Below are positions 51,552 through 62,350 of a stretch of DNA of 64,000 nt, one piece after another; positions within the stretch are counted from its first letter, which is position 1; every line of letters starts with the position of its first letter. This DNA comes from Pseudoips prasinana (lineage: Eukaryota > Arthropoda > Insecta > Lepidoptera > Nolidae). Below the pieces are notes generated by a model. That model was not told where the DNA came from and did no database searches. It saw only the letters and a list, made by a program, of their open reading frames with translations. The translations under genes were made by a program, and so were the position numbers. Where the stretch lies: NCBI GenBank assembly GCA_951640165.1, contig OX621258.1, positions 4,177,501 through 4,241,500 of the forward strand. Reading direction: 5' to 3'.

Positions 51552-51582
51552 TCTGTAAATAATAAACAACATTGTTTTTTAT

Positions 51583-51945
51583 AATAATAATAATATTACA
51601 CGGGACACACGGTCCCGAACTAAGCAGAGCTTTTACTATGGAATCCAGATAACTGATATACTAAGTTTCTTTTGTAAGCACATACTTAGGACAAACAGAC
51701 ACGTTCATGTACACAAATATCTGTCCTGGGTGGGAATCGAACCCACGAACTGCGGTGTGCAAAGCCAGCATTTACCAACCAGGCCACAGGCCAGCGAGCA
51801 AGCGGGTCACCCGATGGTAAGTGATCACCGCCGCCTATGTACACTCAAAACAACAGAGGAGTCGCAAGTTCGTTGCTGGATTTTAAAAAGTCAGCAGTCA
51901 AGTGCTGTTGACCCTATCCCCCACCCCAATGAGCTCTAGCCTCTA
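51583..51945 (-). repeat. SINE A reverse copy and adjoining repeat
   Basis: 51583-51795: CCCGAACTAAGCAGAGC, TGGGTGGGAATCGAACCCAC, CAACCAGGCCACAGG (tRNA-like head reversed). 51800-51945: GGTCACCCGATGGTAAGTGA, GAGTCGCAAGTTCGTTGC, another dispersed repeat. Confidence 0.6.
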
Positions 51946-52219
51946 GCCATCTTACTGACATGCAGAAACACAACATTAAGTTATTAATGTTATTATAAAA
52001 GAATGGCTTCTCTTAGGTGGAGGTACAGACGCCAGCACATCAAGCTACTCCAATCTGTCTAATTTCCCCAATTGAAAGTGAACCTTATACTTATGTGATA
52101 AAGTTGAAAATCTATAAAAGAAATTTGACAGTTTGGCGTAGCTGGATGTGCTGGGGTCTGTACTTCTTTGAGTGAATGTACACTGTGTCTCTACCTCTCA
52201 GACTAAATTTTAAATTATT

Positions 52220-52420
52220 CTTTATACAAATGACAATAATTTAATACAAGCTAGCTAAATATCGTTGTTATTATAAAATAATTTTATAAATGTTTTCATA
52301 CAATCCGTGTACCTATGTAACTAGAAATAATAATGTATACAATTATATTACTACAAACATGTTTTGACTATTTACAAGCGCTTTTTTAAAGTCTACGTGA
52401 ATACAAACCTTTTTGATTTT
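52220..52420 (-). repeat. LINE 3' end (family of 1191-2135)
   Basis: TACTACAAACATGTTTTGAC, AAAGTCTACGTGAATACAAA. Confidence 0.6.
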
Positions 52421-52549
52421 TTATTTATTTAATGGAACAAATAAGGTTAGTCTAAATTTATAGACCAAGTTTATGTATCTTCCATATTTGTTTTATTCTA
52501 GGATAAACCCGCCCCCACTACTAATGGGGAGTTAGATGAAAAGATACAT

Positions 52550-53252
52550 AAATATAATAGGACAATTAACAAACAGCCATCGGATCCCAAACTAGACAGA
52601 GTCTTTACTATGCCCACCAAATTACTGATAAACATACTTAAATATTTCCATGTACATAGGTACATATTATAGATAACTTTCACCCGGCAAGAAATTTTTT
52701 ATCCTAGGTGGGGGTCGAACACACAATCTTCTGGCTTATATGTCAGGATCCAACCAATAAACCAACGGGCCTGTAATAATTTATATTTTAATTTACTGTA
52801 CTTTATATGAATAAGCAGGTAGTCGGGCAGTAGTGCCACCTATGTACTAGTTACCATCCAACTGCGGCCGCCAACTCTCATGCCAAGCGCAGAGACTGGC
52901 AAACCTAGAGGGGTTTGCCATAGTCAATGGCAATGTTGTAGAAACATTTGAGGGAAAGTATGTCCAACGTTGGACGATATCAGGCTGATGATGTGATGTA
53001 ATGAATTAATAGGAGGTCCTTACAACAAGTTATTTTTGTTACTTCCTCTTATTAAGACCTTAATAATAATAATAATATCCTGGGACATTATTCACACACG
53101 GCCATCTGATCCCAAACTAAGCAAAGCTTGTACTATGGAAACCAGATGACTGATATACTACATGTACTATTTTTCTTTTGTAAAAACATACTTATTAGAT
53201 AATTTACACACAGACCCCGGACAAACAGACATGTTCATGCACCCAAAACCCC
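52550..53252. repeat. SINE A reverse copies and a SINE-like repeat
   Basis: 52550-52772: CCATCGGATCCCAAACTAG, GTGGGGGTCGAACACACAA. 52800-52990: related to 47840-48000. 53065-53252: CATCTGATCCCAAACTAAGC, truncated where the large palindrome begins. Confidence 0.55.
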
Positions 53253-53448
53253 AAAACTATTTACATAAAATAATGTACTACCCAAAATATCCAGGAGGCT
53301 AAAATACTATTATAGTAAAGTGGGTTTGATTCCCACCCAGGACAGATATTTGTATCTGTCCTGGGTGGGAATCAAACCCACTTTACTATAATAGTATTTT
53401 AGCCTCCTGGATATTTTGGGTAGTACATTATTTTATGTAAATAGTTTT
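53253..53448. repeat. perfect 96-bp inverted repeat with a 4-nt spacer
   Basis: Left arm 53253-53348, spacer 53349-53352 (TTTG), right arm 53353-53448. Checked base by base across the arms with no mismatch found. The inner part of the left arm contains GTGGGTTTGATTCCCACCC, a SINE A box-B-like element. Confidence 0.95.
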
Positions 53449-53948
53449 CACAGCGCAGGTCATATAATGACTTTTATATGAAAATTTTTGTTACTTTAGG
53501 TTACACTTTTGTAATTTGTGTAGAGATGTCCAATTTATTCTAATACATATACGAACTATCAACCTACCAATAATATATCAAACAAAACTCCTTCATCTTT
53601 GTTTTAAAACCTTTTAGGGGGTTAATTGATAATGTCTAAGCTTTAACTCCAGAAACCCTACATATGAACCATGGGTAGCACGAAGCAGTTAGCAAGACAT
53701 CAAGCCTCTTTGCTCTATGAGCAACTCAACTACGGAAGATACTCAACTACGGTAGAAACTCAACCTACATAATACACTTCAGGTAACTTATCTCTTGCTC
53801 AAGTATTCAAGTCAGTTGAAGTAATTCCCTGGAACATGCCTGATTCTCACCAATCAGTATAATTTCATAGTGTGCAACTGTGGATACTAGTTTACAGGAG
53901 TTGCAGTGGTGGGTAAGAGGAAAGGACTTGTTCCTCTTCAGGTAATAG

Positions 53949-54170
53949 GAGCTCTCACCGGTCCGTAAGCGAGCGGCGAGGTTAAGCAACTAGGGTCGCA
54001 GTCAGTCCATAGATGGGTGACCGGCAAAGTGGATTAATTTCTGAATTTCTCCGTGCTTCGGAGGGCACGTTAAGCTGTTGGTCTGGTCGTTAAGCCATAT
54101 CAGAGGCCTTCTAGGCGGCTTGAGCAACTCTGACACTAGGGTTACCACTACCCATACGATAAGCAAGCAA
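53949..54170 (+). repeat. SINE with 5S rRNA-like head
   Basis: GCTCTCACCGGTCCGTAAGC, GGTTAAGCAACTAGGGTCGC, ATAGATGGGTGACCGGC, then CTTCGGAGGGCACGTTAAGC and ACTCTGACACTAGGGTTACC. The clearest copy for comparison with 5S rRNA. Confidence 0.55.
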
Positions 54171-54179
54171 GGTAATAGG

Positions 54180-55470
54180 ATATATTTTGTAAAGGTTTTT
54201 GGCGTGAGAAAAGCCACCTAAGCTGATCAAGGGCTAGAGATGCGTTGTAAATGTCATACTCTAGGGATACCACTGACTTGTGTGAACTCGAGTGATTTCA
54301 ATGGTTTGAACACTGTAAAGAGACACGTCTTCAATGTCATGCTAGCTATACAGGGGCCAGGTGAAGCCAAATAACAGCTTGGAAACATGTGAACGCTTTA
54401 TATACCAAATAAAATATTTGTATTAGCCATCACTTCTTGGTCAACCAAGATAGATTAAGTATTTTCCAAAATTAGGTAGTAATTTAACCATTTAATAAGT
54501 CAGGTCAGGTGTCATAAAGCTATTGCACCCATGATCATGATCTAACTACTAATCTAAAACTTAATCATAACACTGTTGTAATAAAATAAAAGTTAATCTC
54601 AGAAGAAAGGGTAATTATGCTGCATTGTTATTAGTGATTTCATTTTCATGGAGCACAATGCCAGTGTCAGGAATATAATACACTGTATCACAGAGGGCAG
54701 ATTTAAAAAAACCATGCAATTCACAGTGATAAACCTCCCCCAAATTCAGACTATGGTCACATAAGTAATTGTTCTGCACTGAGGTCTAACCCGATACATG
54801 AAGGTGCCAAAATTAACCACCGCACTACATGTGCAGTCAAATATGAATACTATTACTTAACTGTCCTTTTATTATGATAAATAAAAGTTTAAAAGTACAT
54901 GTTTCACTAAAAAAACATCATATACACAGCGGTGATCCTCTTTTGTAGGAGAGAACCACAGTTTGGTATATGGTTCATAAAATATATAGCATTATTTTCC
55001 TATCAGATGTGGAAGGATTATGACATGGAGATTTAGCCAGATAACCACTGAAAAATCTACTGGTCAGTTATATTGTCTAGAATGTACTTAATAATATTTA
55101 ATATAAAAGTAAAGAGTAAGTAAACCTAATAATCCAGTAGGAATCTACCTAGGTAAACCAAAACTATTTCGTATTTAAGTACTTTTTAAATGTAATTTGT
55201 ACCATAATTGGAAATTTAGTGATTGCTAAATTTCTTATGTAACGAAATAATAGAAAAAATACTTTATTCCTAATTACTGATATCATCAGTAATGTTTACA
55301 TCGTTATCAGTTGTCAATAATTTTAAAATTACTACCACCATACGCATAAAAACATTGAAAATCCTTACACGAAAATTTGTCATTCGGATAAAACGATGAA
55401 AGGTAGCCATTTTGAGACAAAATAAAACTAAAACCATCTTTTAAAAGCTAAAATATTAATGGCTGGGGTA
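54180..55470. other. AT-rich stretch without recognised repeats
   Basis: About 1.3 kb with no coding signal and few repeats, unusual for this window. If 55482-55583 is the first exon, this is the start of intron 1 and could hold regulatory sequence; nothing specific is identified. Confidence 0.4.
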
Positions 55471-55481
55471 AACAAGCATAC

Positions 55482-55583
55482 CTGGCCGGTTTTTCCGACA
55501 ATCTTCATGAATTGTATTAGTTTTTGTAGGTTTTCACACGTTTTATAATAAGTTGTCAGCAATGGACCACAAGCAGCCACCAT
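55482..55583 (-). CDS. candidate 5' exon or upstream ORF of the ZAD-C2H2 gene
   Basis: Minus-strand ATG at 55583-55581 opens 34 codons (begins MVAACGPLL, ends IVGKTGQ) and runs into a good donor, CAG|GTATGC at 55481-55480. If spliced straight to the acceptor at 51552, this frame crosses exon 1 out of phase and meets TAG at the next junction. It would therefore act as an upstream ORF overlapping the main ATG, or the exon is 5' UTR, or an intermediate exon was missed. It lies just upstream of the ZAD exon on the same strand. Expression is not shown by sequence alone. Confidence 0.35.
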
Positions 55584-55809
55584 TACGTTTTTAATATTAA
55601 TAGTTTCTTTTTAAGGCGCTAGGGGCGCTTTCTAGCTTCCGCCTTGTCTGTTCCCTTTGACAGTTTTATTTCGGTAGAATTACGGTTTTTATTCATAATA
55701 AGGGGAGAATACGTGGAGAATATAAAGCAAAGAGTATAATAACTGACCTATACAGGAGATATAAAGGTAAACAATGTTAGGTCTCAAAAGTACCGGAGAA
55801 GTTCTGTGC

Positions 55810-55846
55810 CGTAGACAGAGAAACCAAGTTAGTTTCTCTGTCTACG
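55810..55846. repeat. perfect 15-bp hairpin flanked by a 9-bp direct repeat
   Basis: CGTAGACAGAGAAAC, loop CAAGTTA, GTTTCTCTGTCTACG. The 9-mer GTTCTGTGC occurs immediately before (55801-55809) and overlapping the end (55846-55854). Confidence 0.9.
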
Positions 55847-56039
55847 TTCTGTGCGGATTTACTAGTGCATGGCAAAGAGTATTTAAACCTACAGTATGCA
55901 TGGGTGGAAGAGTACTGATTATTATTTCCATATTCGTCTTATATTATTATGTTGCCAGATGTAAGTATATTTTTGTTATAAAATAATTTTATTTGAAATA
56001 TTATTAACCAAATTTAATAGTAATTATATATTCATTATT

Positions 56040-56155
56040 TTCTGCTGGGTGCAAATAGCGCAAGACCGGCAATTGTGGAGATCTTTGGGGGAGGCCTTTG
56101 TCCAGCAGTGGACGTCTTTCGGCTGATATGATGATGATGATGATGATGATGATAT
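56040..56155 (+). repeat. RTE-type LINE 3' terminus, short
   Basis: GCGCAAGACCGGCAATTGTG, GAGGCCTTTGTCCAGCAGTG, TTTCGGCTGATATGATGATG repeat tail. Confidence 0.75.
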
Positions 56156-56249
56156 ATTCATTCATCCTTCAAATATAATTTATCTACTACCTTTAACCTA
56201 CAGGCAAAACTACTCACAACTTTAGAGAGTACCTAATTCGTTATATATT

Positions 56250-58620
56250 ATTTTATTTGTTTTATGAAACTATGCATATAAAAGGCAGCGACTGGGCCGC
56301 AAACGGTTATTTGTTCGCTGGTTTTTGTAGGGTGTAACGCGATTTGTGAGCGTTTTTATGTGTTAAAGTGTAATTAAGTTCCGTGAATACTTGTTATTTT
56401 ATTCATATAAGTGATTGGTGTTTTAAATTTATATTTGGCTTAGTAATGTTCAAATAAATCTGATTTAAAGGTTATAAATCATAATTGCTTTTCATTAAAA
56501 TCTTTTGTTAAGGTCACTAACACGTTAACAAAAGATATTTTGTTTTTTTTAATACTTTCTGCTTCAAAACCCTAATTTCTGAAGCGGTATACATTTTCCA
56601 AGGAAAACGGCGCCCACTGCTATAACGTTGTAATTATTGGTTTGGTTATTAATTTAAAGAAAATAAGTAAGCGGTTAATGTGACATACGAATACTATATT
56701 TTTAATGACGTTTCAGAATGATTAATAAGTTTTACGTTATAATAATAGTTAAATAATAAATAAAAAAGGTTTTTATTCACGTAGACTTTAAAAAAGCGCT
56801 TGTAAATAGTCAGAACATGTTCATAGTAATATATAATTAATTTATAATTATTCCTAGGTACATATAGATATTTAGGTACACAGATTATATGAAATAATTT
56901 ACAATAAGATTATTTTATAACAGTAACGATATTTAGCTAACTGAAATTAATTTAGTTGTCTATACTTTACAACTGCCTTCCGCTTGTTGTTTTAGTCTTT
57001 GTGTCAAGTATAAAAATAAAACACCACGCATTTGTCTAATTAGCAAGTTTATTTACGTGTGAAAATGGCCGATGGGATATATAAGTTTCGCAACAAATCG
57101 CGTCGACACGATGAGGATCATAGCTCTCGAGACAGATCATGTTATCGGGACAGGTCTCGATCTAGGAGTAGTTATCATCGCCTGAGTAGATCTCGATCTA
57201 AAAGAAGAACTCATTTTAGATCTAACCGTTATCCTCCCGAGCAAAATTCGACAATGGAACAAAATTTACAGTCGATTTTGTCTCGTTTAAATACACTGGA
57301 ATCGGATCGTTCTACCCGTCGTAGTGTGAGCGATTGTCAGATATGATGTTCAAAACAAGGGCGCTTTCAGTTCTCATACCCCTCGTTTAAATACATTGCA
57401 GAACGATCATGCCCTTCAAGTAAGTGAACCGATATCTGAAACCACGGTATCTAGTTACTTCTGACGGCATGGTAACCTACACATAGTGTGTAGGTATGTA
57501 CCTACACTTACCTACCACCTACACCACTATGTACACATAGTGACAGTGAACAGATAGTCGAGGCAACTATAATAACATAAACTAAAATATACACGTGGTG
57601 TGAGGAAGTAGAACGTGCCAAGTCATCTTATAACTGGGGTGATTCAGAATGTTTATCACGAGTATTCACGTGTCTCAAAGGTGAAGCGCGTACTTGGCTA
57701 AATGAGTGGGTTACCAAAGGTAAGGTAATTCAAACATTTGTGCCCACGAAAGTTTGATTATGCAATGTTCGTTGATTGTCAAATGTTTTAATTGCGGGCA
57801 ACATGGGCATTAATCTCACTCATGTGCAAAAAATCTAAAACTGATGAGACTGTAACAAAGATTACGGCTACCACAACACTAGTAAGGTAGTCTGCAATTT
57901 TTGTAAAAAAACAGTAGGTATACAGTTTTTTCAAGACATTTGATTTGCTAAAAATAAATCAAGCATTAGTAATATGTAAAACGTAAATTAAGTTAAACAC
58001 ACGCGACTGATTCCTTGAAAAATAGTGACCGTCCTCATTGACATAGGCGCCCTAAATATTTCATTAGTCTTTTCGGAAGCGCTGAAGCATTTCACATGTG
58101 AACGAAAACCAAGGCATTATATTTTGTGAGAAATCACCGACACCATTATCCAGGTCGATTCTTATGTTACGTTAACTATAGAGGTTGATGAGATTTTTAT
58201 TGAAGCAGACTTTGTCGTTGTACCGGGGTCATGTAATACTACCCCCGTGATAATAGGAACGGACATGTACCGTGAAGGTATCACATATGTGCGGACCATA
58301 GATAGACAGTATCTAACTACAAATAAACAATATTTTGGGCGTGTAGTTAGCCAAGGTCAAGTTATGCCGAGCCATCATAAAATTCACGCATTAATTGAAA
58401 CCTTTAACTCGAAATTTCGAGCCAGTACAATCTTGATATAGCGGAATATTTGAGAGTATATCTACAAGGTTATGCTACCAAGACTACTTGCTTAACACCG
58501 TTTATAAATAAAGATGTCCGATTTTGTTGGGGATTAGAACCGGGAAAAGTTATGCAACAGATAATCCGAAAGTTTACCCAGTAGTTTTCTCAGGTATCTA
58601 TACTCTTTTTAGTAAACATG
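56250..58620 (+). pseudogene. decayed gypsy-like LTR retrotransposon (gag-protease region)
   Basis: Gag start at 57065: MADGIYKFRNKSRRHDED, an Arg/Ser-rich stretch and a coiled-coil-like NLQSILSRLNTLESD to a stop at 57344. Then WCEEVERAKSSYNWGDSE, CLSRVFTCLKGEARTWLNEW (gag core) near 57600, CFNCGQHGH (zinc knuckle, broken) near 57790. Protease-like LIDIGALNISLVFSEALKHF near 58030 (active-site DIG instead of DT/SG) and TPVIIGTDMYREGITYV near 58245. No RT, RNase H or integrase follows. A LINE 3' end (56758-56960) is inserted upstream of gag. The LTR was not firmly identified. Confidence 0.6.
56758..56960 (+). repeat. LINE 3' end (family of 1191-2135)
   Basis: GGTTTTTATTCACGTAGACT, AAAAAGCGCTTGTAAATAGT, AGAACATGTTCATAGTAATA. 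Confidence 0.65.
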
Positions 58621-59187
58621 GCCGTAATAGACAATTTGTAACTATTGTGGAAAAATCCGCCATGACGCAGAATCATAGAAGTGAATAAGCACGCGCACAG
58701 ATGCGACACGATATATAAGTATTTTACCTTCTTGCATTCTATCTCGGGGATAGATTTTAAGTATTGATTGGTAAATTATTTCCTAATATTTGGTATATTA
58801 GTTATGTGTGGAGCGATTTTAAATTAGCAATCGGAAGAATGAAGATATATATTATGGCAATAATAATATTAGGGTGATGTCAATAAAAAAACAACATGAT
58901 TATCAATGATATAATTAATAATATAATAATAATAATATCATTTATTTGCATGAAATACGGTAGGCATAAGGTGTTATACAGTAGTAAGTAGGTACGTGAC
59001 ATATTCCACCCTCGATGAGGGTATGCAAAGTTATGTTTAAAACATTAAATTACAGTGAAGTTTATTACAATTACATTACATATATCCATTACAATTACAA
59101 ATCTAAATTATTTAAATATCAATACAATTTATAATTCTAGTATAATCATAGAAATTGTACGAAAAACATCAACAACAGCATGCAACA

Positions 59188-60666
59188 TCAGCGTGCACCA
59201 AATCTACATGTGCTTTTATTAAAAAAATCTTTGGTCGTATAAAAACTCTCCTGGATTAACCATTTTCGCAAGGCACAGCAGAATCTTTTATATGGCAGAT
59301 CAGTCATTCCTTTAGGCAAGGAGTTATAAATCAGAGGCGCCATATACGCACAGCTTTTTCTAAATAGTTCTAGCTTGGGAACAGGCATTTTCAAGGGTAG
59401 GTGGTTGACATTACGTTTATTCGTGTTGTCGTTGACGGTATGGCTGTGGTATTTAACAAATTTTGCAACTTCATAGATGTATATACAAGGGACCGTTAAA
59501 AGATTTTTAGTTTTAAAGATGGGCTTACAAGATTCGCACCAATTCATGCCATAAAGCGCTCGGATGCATTTTTTCTGTGCTATAAAGACCTTAGTGATGT
59601 CTGTAGAATTTCTCCAGACCACTATGCCATATCGTATAATGGAGCATATGTAGGCATGATACACCATGATAGAAGTTTGCCTGCAACTTACGTCTTTGAC
59701 TTTTTGAAGTGCAAAAACAAACTTGTTTATTTTTGCACATAAATTCTTAATGTGCTCCTTCCATGAAAGATGTGTATCAAGTGTAATACCTAAAAATTTT
59801 GCGCTATGTACTTGTTGTATGAGTGAATTATTGTATTTAATATTTAATTGGATGTTTTTGCTCTTATATGTTTTAAAATTAATAAGTTTTGTTTTTTCAA
59901 TATTAATTTTTAATTTGTTCATGTCCAGCCATTTCCTAACATCATATAGCGTTTTATAAATTTCACTCTCATATGTGTCAATATCGTTACAGTCTAGAGT
60001 AATGGTTGTGTCGTCCGCGAATAAGACACAATCATGTCTAAGTACATGTGGGAGGTCATTGATGTAGACAAGAAATAAAAGAGGGCCCAAAATACTGCCC
60101 TGCGGCACCCCAAAATAATTAATCCTGTGTTTCGAGTCAAACTTAATTATGTTATTTGTTCCAGAATCAAATTTCGTTATTCTAGTAAATTGTGTCCTGT
60201 TTTGCAAGTACGACTGAAACCATAACAAGGAAGTGCCTCTTATGCCACATTTGTCTAGTTTTGAGATAAGCATAGAGTGATCCACGAAATCAAATGCTTT
60301 ACTGAGGTCTAGCAATAGAGCCGAGGTCGGGATATTATTATTGATATTATTTATGATTTTATTTATTAGGATAAACATAGCTAATTGCGTTGACCTAGAT
60401 TTCCTGAAACCAAACTGTTGCGCTGCTAAAACGTCATATTTATCGAGGAATTTTACTATTCTTTTGAGCATTATTTTTTCAAAGATCTTCGATAAAACCG
60501 GGGTTAAAGCAATGGGCCTATAATTATTTTTTTCAGCTTTTGACCCTTTCTTGTGTAGTGGTTTGATAACTGACACCTTAAGTTTCTCTGGAAAACAGCC
60601 TTGTTCAAATGACAGATTTATAATGTGCGCCAAAGGTTCTGATATGAATAGAGCAATACGTTTCAA
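59188..60666 (-). pseudogene. LINE reverse transcriptase domain (ORF2 C-terminal part)
   Basis: 492 codons: VIKPLHKKGSKAEKNNYRPI, LLDLSKAFDFVDHSMLISKL, YFGVPQGSILGPLLFLVYIN, VLFADDTTITLD, SAKFLGITLDTHLSWKEHIK, CIRALYGMNWCESCKPIF, SFYTTKDFFNKS. All RT blocks are present; separated from the endonuclease by a stop and frameshifts near 60670-61200. Confidence 0.85.
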
Positions 60667-61199
60667 TAGGTCTGAGTTGATTTCATCGTATCCAGCTGAT
60701 TTAGAATTTTTTAATGATATTAACTGTTCGAAGACTTCTTTTGCGTCATTTGGTTTTATAAAAATACTAGAGACGTTACATTTTAGATTTGAAGTGCAAC
60801 GCTCCGACTCATTATTAGTGGAAGCAGAAGTGTGTTTTGAACTACATCGATGAAAAAGTTATTAAATACGTTTGCAATGTCAAATCCAGATGTAACTGTA
60901 CTTCCGTTATCGACAATGTCATTGATGAATTGACTGACCATAGGTATAGGACCGTCGACATAACGTTTCACAACATCCCATGTTGCTTTGTTGTTAGAGT
61001 TGGCTATGTATCGTTGATTACAGAGCGACTGAGTGCCATTAATACATTTTCTTAATAATTTTGAATATTTTAAATAAGCAACTTTATTGTTATGACTTCT
61101 ATTTAAGTAGTAGTTGTATCTTAAAGCTCTTTTGGTTCTACAACTATTTTTGAGGCCTTTTGTTATCCAAGAAAGTCTGTCCGCTCTAAAACTATTTCT

Positions 61200-62078
61200 T
61201 CATCTTATTGTGGGAAAACAGAGATTGTAAAATAATATTAGTTCTTCGTGAAATTCATTAAAAGCCTCATTTGTATCTAACCTATTATATATACCAGAGA
61301 AACTAATACAACTAATACATTCTACAAACTTAAGTACGTTACATTTGCTGTGATCACGTGTAGTAGTGAAGTAATGTTTAGGTGTTTTATCTACTTGTCT
61401 GTTTTCAAATTCAATAGTTTGTGCTGTATTGTGATCCGAAAGGCAAAAGTTGTGCGTCCTACCTAGTGCTGATGAAATATTACTGAGGATGTTGTCAATA
61501 CATTTATTTATTCGTGTCGGTTCCTGAATATGGCACTGCAGTCCGTAATTTGATATGAGTTCTAGGAATTGAGTACTTAAGCTATGATGAGCCAGTATGT
61601 CTATATTAAAATCGCCGCAAATAATTAATTTACTCTGTTTGTGGCGTAGTTTAGTCAGCGTTTCATTCATTTTATCAAAGAAAAGATTTATGTTGGAGTT
61701 AGGAGTTCTATAAATACATATTATAATGAGTTTTAATTGTGGAATTTCTAAGCCACATATTTCAAAGTGTTTTTCGATACACATTTTATTAATATCATTT
61801 AGTTCAACGCATTTGAAGTCATTTCGTAACAAAATACACGAACCTCCTCGCCGTTGCAATTTTCGAGAAAAAATGGTTGATAAATGAAAATTATTTAGCT
61901 TAAAAAATTGTTCTGCACCATTAATTATGAAGTGTTCTGTGAGACATACGGCGATAACACATATATTCGATTCATGTAATTCATTGAGGGCTAATTCTAG
62001 ATCGTTAATTTTACTTAGTGCGCCTGCGATATTTTGGTGCATAATACTGCACAGTGATGTACTTACTATTGCGCTCAC
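61200..62078 (-). pseudogene. LINE endonuclease domain (ORF2 N-terminal part)
   Basis: 292 codons: SIMHQNIAGALSKINDLELA, VCLTEHFI, RRGGSCILLRNDFKC, IICIYRTPNSNINLF, LIICGDFNIDILAHHS, LSDHNTAQTIEF. It ends at a TGA at 61200 where the intact relative continues into the linker. Confidence 0.8.
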
Positions 62079-62350
62079 TGACGAAAAAAGTGATATTTGT
62101 CCTTATTTGGCAATAGGGAAGAATTATTTATACAAGAATTATATTTTGAGACCGCTGAGAAATAGAAGGGTATTGTGCCTTTACGAGGTTTAGGTTTAGA
62201 TGCCAGGATAGTGGTGGAAAGACTATTTAAGTCTTGGATAATGTAATTCTTTAAGTCATTAAAGATCTTTTTCATACCATGTCTATTTAGAACTCCACTT
62301 CTCTTATAAAAAAAATTTGCCAGTAGATATAAAAAAAGGTTACTTTCCAT

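Larger units (their letters stand above)
58905..62350 (-). mobile_element. CR1/Jockey-superfamily LINE, second copy type, decayed
   Basis: Order on the minus strand: ORF1 remnant (62353-62075, with GVLNRHGMKKIFNDLKNYII, like the C-terminal His block of esterase-type ORF1), endonuclease (62078-61200), linker with frameshift and stop (61200-60670), RT (60666-59188), 3' untranslated region to about 58905. Same general type as the LINE at 15586-19735 but clearly different in sequence. Confidence 0.8.

Noticed and set aside
48804..49257. Three overlapping plus-strand frames encoding Val/Cys/Trp-rich proteins
   Set aside because: They are read-through of the GT-rich array; no coding signal outside the repeat.
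55774..55986. Plus-strand 70-codon frame
   Set aside because: It runs across the 55810 hairpin; no domain or splice context.
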